From NCBI RefSeq assembly GCF_001695835.1, contig NZ_MBSO01000026.1, positions 1 to 39,315 of the forward strand: DNA of 39,315 bases, in the 5' to 3' direction. Shown here piece after piece: positions 25,182-32,029 of this stretch; position 1 is the first letter of the stretch, and every line of letters begins with the position of its first letter. Under the pieces are notes generated by a model. The model did no database searches, was not told the DNA's origin, and was given only the letters and a program-made list of their open reading frames with translations. Origin of the DNA: Ensifer sp. LC11 (GTDB lineage Bacteria > Pseudomonadota > Alphaproteobacteria > Rhizobiales > Rhizobiaceae). Position numbers and translations under genes: made by a program.

Positions 25182-25718
25182 ATGAGCGACGATCTGCCTG
25201 TACAAAGCTACTGCCTGATGCTGTTGCGCCATGCCAAATCCGCCTGGCCCGACGGCGTCGCCGACATCAATCGTCCGCTCGGCGAGCGTGGTCGCAAGGC
25301 GGCACCGCTGATGGGAAAGTACATGGCCCGGCAAAAGCTCGTGCCGGATCTCGCGCTCGTCTCGACCGCCAAGCGCGCGCAAGAGACCTGGCAATTGGTG
25401 GCGTCCGCCCTGTCGTCCGAGGTCGCAGTCGAGACTACCCGTGCGATCTACGAGGTGGGCGCCCCGCAGATCCTGAGCGTTCTGCGCGCGACGGATCCGG
25501 CTGTCAGGACGTTGCTTGTCGTCGGCCATAATCCTGGCATGGAAGATCTGGCGCACGAACTCGTCGGTTCCGGCGACGCGGATCTGCGCATGCGCATGGC
25601 GGACAAGTTTCCGACGGCCGCCCTTGCGGTTCTCAAATTCGAAGCTGCGGGTTGGCGTGAGCTTATGCCCGGCAGCGCCAGACTCGCGCGTTTTGTGAGC
25701 CCGCGCTCGCTCGACTGA
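25182..25718 (+). CDS. SixA-like histidine phosphatase
   Basis: This 178-residue protein of the histidine phosphatase superfamily, SixA branch, has the catalytic motif LLRHAKSAW with His17 as the phospho-acceptor. The supporting DINRPLGERGRKAAPLMGKYM, STAKRAQETW and the second catalytic histidine in LLVVGHNPGMEDLA are all present. SixA acts on phosphohistidine of HPt or phosphotransferase proteins in E. coli; the substrate here is not known. ATG 25182 is preferred because GGGAGG lies a suitable distance upstream; the frame is open from 25029. It has no signal peptide. It is convergent with the L,D-transpeptidase gene, 18 bases apart. Confidence 0.9.
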   Translation: MSDDLPVQSYCLMLLRHAKSAWPDGVADINRPLGERGRKAAPLMGKYMARQKLVPDLALVSTAKRAQETWQLVASALSSEVAVETTRAIYEVGAPQILSVLRATDPAVRTLLVVGHNPGMEDLAHELVGSGDADLRMRMADKFPTAALAVLKFEAAGWRELMPGSARLARFVSPRSLD

Positions 25719-25736
25719 ACTGTTTGCAGGTCTGGA

Positions 25737-26285
25737 TCAAAGCACCCGCACGACGGTGCCGCGGCGCATATGCGGGATCAGCCGGCGCATGGCGGGCAGG
25801 CTGACGGCAACGCACCCTTGAGTCGGCTCATAGCCCGGACGGATCAGGTGGAAGAAAATCGCCGAGCCGGCGTTGCGGCGTCGGGCGATGAGATTCCAGT
25901 CCATAACGAGGCAGATGTCGTAGAGCCCATCCGCGCGCATCATCTCCTCGTGGCTCGGCGCAAAGGGTGCCGCGACAGGTCGGTTGTACAGGGCATGACC
26001 TGGCGCGTCGCACCAGAGCATGCCCTTGCGTGTCGTCCGCGTCGGCAACGGCGTTGGCGGCAAAAGCAGACGGTCGCGCCTGACATAGCCGCCGATCAGC
26101 TTCATCGAAGCGCGCGGCGTAGCGCCGTCGCCCTCACGCTTCAAGGTGGTGATGCCGCTCCGCCCGATGGCCGCCTGTTCAACGCGGCCGTCGAAGCAGA
26201 CGAGCGCCCGCTTTCCGTCGCGCGGCGCAGCTCTGACGGTTAGGATCGCCTTGGCTGGTCTTGTTCCCGACGTTTTCTTGCGCAT
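25737..26285 (-). CDS. YkuD-type L,D-transpeptidase catalytic domain protein
   Basis: This protein of about 182 residues has a YkuD-like domain. Visible features are CFDGRVEQAAIGRSGITTLKREGDGATPRASMKLIGGYVRRDRL, the PTPLPTRTT loop, WCDAPGHALYNRPV, and the catalytic segment FHLIRPGYEPTQGCVAVSLPAM with the likely nucleophile in QGCVAV. The usual SHGCVR motif is replaced by TQGCVAV, as in the COG3786 branch. L,D-transpeptidases make 3-3 peptidoglycan links or attach proteins, but this branch is poorly studied. No clear signal peptide is seen. The start is uncertain: ATG 26285 is used, and ATG 26288, ATG 26330 and GTG 26336 are in frame. Confidence 0.8.
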   Translation of the reverse strand: MRKKTSGTRPAKAILTVRAAPRDGKRALVCFDGRVEQAAIGRSGITTLKREGDGATPRASMKLIGGYVRRDRLLLPPTPLPTRTTRKGMLWCDAPGHALYNRPVAAPFAPSHEEMMRADGLYDICLVMDWNLIARRRNAGSAIFFHLIRPGYEPTQGCVAVSLPAMRRLIPHMRRGTVVRVL

Positions 26286-26428
26286 CATTCTCACGGATTT
26301 TTGCTTTGCCCGTGATTTGGCGGGCACCATAAGCACGGTTGAAGCTATAACGAGTTACCAATGCTGGTTCGCTTGCCAACACGGGCATTTGAGCTAGTTT
26401 GAAAACGGAAGCAAACAGGAATTGTCCC

Positions 26429-27112
26429 ATGGCGACCCGTACCATTCTTCTTGTCGACGACGACAATGACCTGCGCGAAACGTTGGTCGAGCAGCTTTCG
26501 CTCTACGAGGAGTTCGATCTCATCCAGGAAGCGACCGCCGGCAAGGGCATCCAGACGGCGCGTGGCCAGCAGGTGGACCTGTTGATCATGGATGTCGGCT
26601 TGCCTGACATGGATGGACGCGAGGCGGTCAAGCTTCTGCGCAAAGGCGGCTTCAAGGCACCGATCATCATGCTGACCGGTCACGATACCGATTCGGACAC
26701 GATCCTTGGTCTCGAGGCAGGCGCCAACGACTATGTGACCAAGCCGTTCCGCTTCGCCGTGTTGCTCGCCCGTATCCGCGCGCAATTGCGCCAGCATGAG
26801 CAGAGCGAGGATGCGACCTTCAGCGTCGGTCCCTACACCTTCAAGCCCAGCCAGAAGCTGCTGACGCTCGAAAACGGCCAGAAGATCCGCCTGACCGAAA
26901 AGGAAGCGGCGATCATCCGCTATCTCTATCGCGCCGACCAGAAGGTGGTGACGCGCGATGTGCTGCTCGAAGAGGTCTGGGGCTACAATTCCGGCGTCAC
27001 GACCCACACGCTGGAAACCCATGTCTACCGGCTGCGCCAGAAAATCGAGCGGGACCCTTCCAATGCCGAGATTTTGGTGACAGAGAACGGCGGCTACAAG
27101 ATCGTTCCGTAG
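26429..27112 (+). CDS. OmpR/PhoB family response regulator (CenR-like)
   Basis: This 227-residue two-component regulator has a receiver domain with the acidic pocket VDDDND, the phospho-acceptor Asp55 in IMDVGLPDMDG, Thr83 in MLTGHD and Lys105 in YVTKPF. The C-terminal winged helix runs GPYTFKPSQKLLTLENGQKIRLTEKEAAIIRYLYRADQKVVTRDVLLEEVWGYNSGVTTHTLETHVYRLRQKIE. The RIRAQLRQHEQSEDA linker and the NSGVTTHTLETH recognition region resemble CenR, the alphaproteobacterial cell-envelope regulator. I remember this resemblance and have not searched it, so no symbol is given. No histidine kinase is adjacent. It diverges from the L,D-transpeptidase gene, a possible envelope-related target (inference). 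Confidence 0.9.
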   Translation: MATRTILLVDDDNDLRETLVEQLSLYEEFDLIQEATAGKGIQTARGQQVDLLIMDVGLPDMDGREAVKLLRKGGFKAPIIMLTGHDTDSDTILGLEAGANDYVTKPFRFAVLLARIRAQLRQHEQSEDATFSVGPYTFKPSQKLLTLENGQKIRLTEKEAAIIRYLYRADQKVVTRDVLLEEVWGYNSGVTTHTLETHVYRLRQKIERDPSNAEILVTENGGYKIVP

Positions 27113-27291
27113 CCGGGGTGTGCAAGGTGCAAATCCGTTCTGTGCCTGTGCTCCGTTCCTTGTTGTTGTTTGTTCACGCAGTTCCGGACGCAAAACCGCT
27201 CCGCGCTTTTGCTGGAATTGCCTTAGATGGGTCGGGTGCGCGGCCCGGTCCGTTCGGGCCGGCAGCGGCGTGACCGCGGGAGGTTAGCCGC

Positions 27292-27747
27292 TTGGCGCTC
27301 AATGACGACATCGTGCTTCTGTCCAATGTGCCGCTGTTTGCCGATATCAGCGAGGACAAGCTGCGGCTGATCGCGTTCGGCGCCGAACGACGCCGTATCT
27401 TCAGGGGGCAGGAGCTGTTTCGCGAAGGCGCGCCGGCCGATTGTGCCTACGCGATCGCGAGCGGCAGTCTGTCTCTGACCAAGGTCGGCACCGATGGTTC
27501 CGTCGCGACTGTTTCGACGGTTGGTCGTGGCGCATTGCTGTCGGAGTTGGCGCTGATCTCGATGGTCGAGCGCAAGTTCACGGCAACCGCCGAAGAGGAC
27601 AGCGAGGTCATCCGCATCAACCGGCCGCTGTTCCGCCGCATGCTGGAAGAGTACCCGGAAGTGGCCGAGCTCGTCGAAGCGCGCATCCGCGAAAACCTGC
27701 AGGCAATGATCCGTCGGGCCGGCGCGCTCGCCGGCCGCTTCGCCTGA
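27292..27747 (+). CDS. Cyclic nucleotide-binding domain protein
   Basis: This 151-residue protein is a single Crp-type cNMP-binding fold: LLSNVPLFADISEDKLRLIAFGAERRRIFRGQELFREGAPADCAYAIASGSLSLTKVGTDGSVATVSTVGRGALLSELALI. The phosphate-binding cassette is GALLSELALISMVERKFTATA, where the usual GE..L and RxA residues are only partly kept, so cAMP binding is doubtful. A C-terminal helix follows, with no DNA-binding domain. The start is a TTG at 27292, supported by a good GGGAGG eight bases upstream. It lies 179 bases after the response regulator, possibly in the same transcription unit, and is convergent with the TonB receptor gene. Confidence 0.85.
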   Translation: MALNDDIVLLSNVPLFADISEDKLRLIAFGAERRRIFRGQELFREGAPADCAYAIASGSLSLTKVGTDGSVATVSTVGRGALLSELALISMVERKFTATAEEDSEVIRINRPLFRRMLEEYPEVAELVEARIRENLQAMIRRAGALAGRFA

Positions 27748-27762
27748 ACGGGCCACCGTCCG

Positions 27763-29940
27763 TTACCACCGGTATTTCAGCGAACCAAGCACCGTGCGGC
27801 CTTGGCCGAAGTAGCAATAGCCGTCGGTGCAGACCTCTTCGCGGCGATTACCGAGATTGGTGGCGCTGACGGCGAGCGACAGCCCGTCGAGTTCAGGGTT
27901 CTTCTCCCCAAAGTCGTAGGCGATCGAGGCGTCGAAATAGACGGCGCCACTGTTTTTCGCCGTGTTGGCGTCGGATGTGTAGGAGCTTGAGGTAAGGCGC
28001 GCGCCACCGCCGAGGCTGAGGCCTGCAAGCTGGGTGTTATCCGGCAGAAGATAATTGACCCAGAGCGACGCGACGTGGCGCGGTTTTGTCGATGGTACGT
28101 TGCCGATCAGCGACGGATCGACGTTTCCGGTAATCTCGGCGTCGTTGTAGTTGTAGGCGGCGATGACGCTGAGGCCGTTGTCGAACTCCCGGCGGCCTTC
28201 GATTTCAAAGCCGTTGGTCGTGACCTCGCCCGCCGATTTGTAATAGTAGCCGGCAGGCAAAGACGCGTCCGGCACATATTGCGGTGCCCCGGTCTCGACG
28301 ATCCGGTAGTAGGCGGCACTCAGCGAATAGGCTTCGCCTTCCGGCTGGTACTTCACGCCAAGCTCGATCTGCTCGCCGGTCGTCGGATCAAGCACCTTGC
28401 CGTCGGCCGACAGCTCTATGCGCGGCACGAAGGAGGTGCTGTAGCTCGCATAGGGCGCTATGCCGCTGTCGAAAAGATAGAGCAGGCCCGCCTGTCCGGT
28501 CAGCTCGCCGTCGTCCTTGCGGTCGACCGCACCGGTGTTCTTGTTGGTGCTGGTCTGATCGACCCAGTCGTAACGAAGGCCGCCGACGGCACGCCAGTTA
28601 CCGAACTCCGCCTGGTCCTGCACATAGATGCCGGTCTGCCGAAGATCCCGCCCGCTGAAGCTGGTAAGGGCTGGTGTCGGCCCGCTGACGCCGAAGCTGG
28701 GGTTGTTGAGATCGAAACGATAGGCCGGATCGACTGCGCCGAAGCCAAGGCCGAAGTCGGAGGTGATCCAAGTGTAGTCGAGGCCGGTCAGGAGCGTATG
28801 CGAGACCGCGCCGGTGTCGAAGGCCGCCTCGACCTGATTGTCGATCTGGTACGCCCGCTGGTCGTCGCTGATGGCAACGGGAGAGCGATCGAAGACATCG
28901 GGCGCGACCTCGGTGCCGAATTGCAGATAGCGAGCCTTCAGATCGAGGTCACTGACGCGGCTGTGCTGGCGGAAGGTCAGGCCATTGTCAAATTCGTGCT
29001 CGAACCTGTAGCCGGCCTGATACTGCGTGACTTTCTGGTTGTCGTAGTCCGGGTCGCTGTAGCGCAGCAGCCGGCCGTTGTGTTCGAGCACGCGCGGGCT
29101 GGCGTCGCTCTCGCCCTTCTGGCCAAGGCCATAGACGGTCAGCGACGTTGCCTCGTCCGGTTTCCAGGTAAAGGACGGCTGCAGCAGGTAACGGTCGTCG
29201 GCGACGTCGTAATTGGTTTCGCCGTTCCTGAGGAGCCCGACGATGCGGTAGAGGAAATCGCCGTCGGCGGTTGCCGGACCACCAAAGTCGAAGGCGGCCT
29301 GGGTACGGCCGATCGTGCCATATTGCAGCTCGATCTCGCGGTGAGTCTCCTCCTCGGGCATCTTTGAGATGCGGTTGACGATGCCGCCGACGCCGGCCGC
29401 GCCATACATCACCGAAACGGGACCCTTGAGGATCTCGATCCGGTCGAGGCCATAGATCTCCGTCGGGAAGGTGCCATAGTTCATGTAGGGCTGGCGCAGC
29501 CCATCGCGAAAGTCGCCCGTGGTCGTCGTCTCGAAGCCGCGGATGTAGATCTGGTCGAAGCGCGGATCGAAGCCAAACGCCCCGGTCGTCACGCCGGCGG
29601 CATAGCGCGTTGCCTGGATCATGTCCTGCACGCCGCGTTCCTCGAGCTCCTTGCGCGTGACAACCGAGACGGAGCGTGGCGTTTCGATCAGCGGCGTGTC
29701 GGTCTTCAGCGCCGAGACGTTGCGCGTCGGCACGATCGTGTCGTTATCCTCGGCGATCGTGACGGCGGCCTTGCCGCCCGTCACCTCGATCTTCTCCAGC
29801 CGGGTGGTCTTTTGGCTTTCGATTGATTGCGCATCAACGGCTTTCGGCAGAATCAGGGCGGTGGTGCTCGCGACCAGGATCGTGGTTGCGGAAAGCGCAC
29901 TCAGCCGCGCGCGCATTGAGGCTGGCAAGGTCTTTGGCAT
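27763..29940 (-). CDS. TonB-dependent siderophore (ferrichrome-type) receptor
   Basis: This 725-residue outer-membrane receptor should import a ferric siderophore with TonB energy. A signal peptide (LSALSATTILVASTTALILPKAVDAQ) is followed by a TonB-box-like LEKIEVTG and the plug domain with TDTPLIETPRSVSVVTRKELEERGVQDMIQATRYAAGV, IYIRGFE, YGLDRIEILKGPVSVMYGAAGVGGIVNRISK. The barrel follows and ends SLKYRW with a terminal aromatic residue. A late Cys pair (EVCTDGYCYFG) is typical of the FhuA/FoxA/FpvA group. ATG 29940 is preferred over the open extension to 29991 because AGAGGG lies just upstream. An iron box lies upstream. The ligand is not known from sequence. Confidence 0.94.
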   Translation of the reverse strand: MPKTLPASMRARLSALSATTILVASTTALILPKAVDAQSIESQKTTRLEKIEVTGGKAAVTIAEDNDTIVPTRNVSALKTDTPLIETPRSVSVVTRKELEERGVQDMIQATRYAAGVTTGAFGFDPRFDQIYIRGFETTTTGDFRDGLRQPYMNYGTFPTEIYGLDRIEILKGPVSVMYGAAGVGGIVNRISKMPEEETHREIELQYGTIGRTQAAFDFGGPATADGDFLYRIVGLLRNGETNYDVADDRYLLQPSFTWKPDEATSLTVYGLGQKGESDASPRVLEHNGRLLRYSDPDYDNQKVTQYQAGYRFEHEFDNGLTFRQHSRVSDLDLKARYLQFGTEVAPDVFDRSPVAISDDQRAYQIDNQVEAAFDTGAVSHTLLTGLDYTWITSDFGLGFGAVDPAYRFDLNNPSFGVSGPTPALTSFSGRDLRQTGIYVQDQAEFGNWRAVGGLRYDWVDQTSTNKNTGAVDRKDDGELTGQAGLLYLFDSGIAPYASYSTSFVPRIELSADGKVLDPTTGEQIELGVKYQPEGEAYSLSAAYYRIVETGAPQYVPDASLPAGYYYKSAGEVTTNGFEIEGRREFDNGLSVIAAYNYNDAEITGNVDPSLIGNVPSTKPRHVASLWVNYLLPDNTQLAGLSLGGGARLTSSSYTSDANTAKNSGAVYFDASIAYDFGEKNPELDGLSLAVSATNLGNRREEVCTDGYCYFGQGRTVLGSLKYRW

Positions 29941-30061
29941 ATCTGGCCCTCTGACGGGCGCACGAAAGCCCTCCGGCGAAAGCCGGAGCAAAGCACCCGA
30001 AAATCAATGAAAACGACGGTCAATCGGCCGTCGGCGGCGGTGTCCCCGCCGCCTGCCAAGA

Positions 30062-30090
30062 GGGATAGTCTGTTTGGATTCAAGCATCAA
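30062..30090 (-). promoter_or_regulatory. Candidate promoter of the TonB receptor gene
   Basis: On the minus strand TTGATG (30090-30085) and TATCCC (30067-30062) are separated by exactly 17 bases. The -35 box falls in the outer arm of the long inverted repeat that contains the iron box. Transcription would start near 30055, about 115 bases before the start codon. Confidence 0.45.
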
Positions 30091-30127
30091 GAAAAATATG
30101 ATTCTTTTAGTCATGTTTTCTTGATGC
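30084..30127. promoter_or_regulatory. Long inverted repeat containing an iron-responsive operator (IRO/RirA) box
   Basis: GCATCAAGAAAA (30084-30095) and TTTTCTTGATGC (30116-30127) are perfect 12-base reverse complements. Within them, ATGA/TCAT arms frame TGA-N9-TCA (30099-30113), the consensus described for the RirA iron-responsive operator in rhizobia. The location upstream of a siderophore receptor fits iron repression. Binding by RirA is inferred from the consensus. The outer arms are additional and could serve a second regulator or form a hairpin. Confidence 0.65.
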
Positions 30128-30175
30128 GGGCATCAAACGCTCGAGAGCGCCGGTCGCGGCTGAGAGTAAGGAGCG

Positions 30176-30982
30176 TCAGATATCGAAATGCGCAATGACC
30201 GGCACGTGGTCGGAGGGGCGTTCCCAGCCGCGGGCCTCGCGCAGGATGTCGACGTGCTTGAGCGCCGGCGCCAGGTCTGCGGACGACCAGATATGGTCGA
30301 GCCGGCGGCCGCGGTCGGCCGCCTCCCAGTCCTTGGCCCTGTAGCTCCACCAGGTGTAGAGCTTGGTTGGCACCGGCGTATGCTGGCGCATCAGATCGAC
30401 CCAGCCGCCGCCGTTCATGACCGTTGTCAGCCCTTCGGTCTCGATCGGCGTATGGCTGACGATCTTCAGGAGCTGCTTGTGTGACCAGACATCGTCTTCC
30501 AGCGGCGCGATGTTGAGATCACCGACAAGGATCGAGGAAATGCCGGCTTCCGCTTCGGCGTGCAGCAGTTTCATTTCTTCGACGAAATCGAGCTTGTGGC
30601 CGAATTTCGGATTGATGCTGCGGTCCGGCTCGTCGCCCCCGGCCGGAACGTAGAAATTGTGCAGCCGGATCTTCTTGCCGCCGGCGTTAAAGACGACCGA
30701 GAGGTGGCGGGCATCGCCGACGCCGCAGTAGTCGCGGCGGTCGCTGAGCTCATGCAGCGGCAGGCGGGAGATCGTCGCGACGCCATGGTAGCCCTTCTGG
30801 CCGTGCATCTCGATATGGTTGTAACCGAGCGCCTTCAGCGGCTTCGACGGAAACTGGTCGTTCGGGCACTTGGTTTCCTGCAGGCAGAGGATATCGGGCT
30901 GCCAGGTCTTCAGGAGATGCTCGACGAGCGGCATGCGCAGGCGAACGGAATTGATGTTCCATGTGGCGACGGAAAGGGCCAT
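30176..30982 (-). CDS. xthA: Exodeoxyribonuclease III (XthA)
   Basis: This 268-residue Mg-dependent AP endonuclease/3'-5' exonuclease acts in base excision repair. Catalytic residues of the exonuclease III family are visible: Asn in ATWNINSVR, Glu36 in CLQETK, the GDLNIAP Asp/Asn pair, the WWSYRAKDWEAADRGRRLDHIW segment, and the final SDHVPVIAHF Asp/His. The Tyr in LHNFYVPAGG is also kept. The length matches E. coli XthA (268). It reads away from the LolA-like gene on the same strand, about 194 bases downstream of it, and toward the TonB receptor leader. Confidence 0.96.
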   Translation of the reverse strand: MALSVATWNINSVRLRMPLVEHLLKTWQPDILCLQETKCPNDQFPSKPLKALGYNHIEMHGQKGYHGVATISRLPLHELSDRRDYCGVGDARHLSVVFNAGGKKIRLHNFYVPAGGDEPDRSINPKFGHKLDFVEEMKLLHAEAEAGISSILVGDLNIAPLEDDVWSHKQLLKIVSHTPIETEGLTTVMNGGGWVDLMRQHTPVPTKLYTWWSYRAKDWEAADRGRRLDHIWSSADLAPALKHVDILREARGWERPSDHVPVIAHFDI

Positions 30983-31123
30983 GCGTCATTCCCTGATCGG
31001 CTAGGGCCGGACGTTCGCGAAGGGAAAGCCGGCTTGAGATGGATGTCTGATCCGAGCTTTAAGCAGGTCCGGCGCTTCGGGACAAGGAATGCAGGAAAGG
31101 GAATGCATGAAAAGGCCACACTA

Positions 31124-31150
31124 AAACGCCGCGCGTCTTATAGACGCGCA
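31124..31150 (-). terminator. Probable terminator of the lolA-like gene
   Basis: On the minus strand GCGCGTC, loop TATAA and GACGCGC (31149-31131) are followed by GGCGTTTTAG. The T-run is short, so termination may be partial. It lies about 27 bases after the stop codon. Confidence 0.55.
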
Positions 31151-31176
31151 AAAGTCGCTATAGCGCTTGAAATCGC

Positions 31177-31839
31177 TCAGCCGCCCTTCTTGTTGCGGAC
31201 TTCGTCATAGGGGATCTGGAAGACCTTGTCGTCCAGCGCCATGCCGGTCTGAACATTGAAGATCATGACCGAGGTGTCCTTCTTCTGCGCGTCGGTGATC
31301 GTCCACTGGCGCAGGTCATAGGTCTTCGGGTCGAACATCATGGTGATGGTCGAATCGCCGAAGATCGAGCGGTCGCCAAGCACGATGGTGATGAGGTCGG
31401 ACTCTTCCTTGACGCCGCGTACCATCTTGCCGGTGAGGTCGATCTTCTCGCTGAGCAAGAGATTGAGCGGCGTCTTCGACAGCGGATAGATGTCCCAGGT
31501 CTTGAGCTTCATGTTGCCGATGACCACCGACTTGCCGTCGGCAATCACGCGCATCGGTGATGGGGCCTCATAGTTGAAGCGGATGCGGCCGGGACGGCGG
31601 ATATAGAACTTGCCGCCGGTCTGTTCGCCGCGTGGGCCGAACTGAACGAATTCGCCGGACATGGTCTTCACCGAGGAGAAGTGATCGGCGATCTTCTGGG
31701 CAGCGCTCGGTGCCTGTGCGAAGGCCTGGGTAAGGTCGAGACCGGTGCCGCCGATGCCGGCGAGTGCCGCAAGCCCGCACACGAAGACGCGGCGCGAAAT
31801 CACCGGATGGTTGCGCTCGCTGGTCCTGGTCTCTTTCAT
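31177..31839 (-). CDS. lolA: LolA-like outer-membrane lipoprotein carrier protein
   Basis: This 220-residue exported protein has a twin-arginine-like N-terminus (SRRVFVCGLAALAGIGGTGL) and cleavage likely near AFAQA. The mature part AAQKIADHFSSVKTMSGEFVQFGPRGEQTGGKFYIRRPGRIRFNYEAPSPMRVIADGKSVVIGNMKLKTWDIYPLSKTPLNLLL is the LolA half-barrel pattern. It would carry lipoproteins from LolCDE across the periplasm. A distant LolA-fold protein of other function is possible. The second ATG (31839) is preferred because AAGGAG is spaced well from it; an ATG at 31854 would add five residues. It is followed by ftsK upstream on the same strand, a common rhizobial order. Confidence 0.88.
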   Translation of the reverse strand: MKETRTSERNHPVISRRVFVCGLAALAGIGGTGLDLTQAFAQAPSAAQKIADHFSSVKTMSGEFVQFGPRGEQTGGKFYIRRPGRIRFNYEAPSPMRVIADGKSVVIGNMKLKTWDIYPLSKTPLNLLLSEKIDLTGKMVRGVKEESDLITIVLGDRSIFGDSTITMMFDPKTYDLRQWTITDAQKKDTSVMIFNVQTGMALDDKVFQIPYDEVRNKKGG

Positions 31840-32029
31840 CTCAGTCTCCTTCATTTACGGATCATCTGGAGCGCAAGTGCGGCGCCTTCAAGGCGCCCTA
31901 TTCGCGGTTCTCGCTTCCCGCTCTCACATGACCGTTACCGGTTTTTCCCGCCGTCCGGTGCGTCCGGCCGTATGTTCTTGTCACTGATTTCCCGATGCGA
32001 ATCGGCACCGGAGTTTTTCGAAAGCGCCT

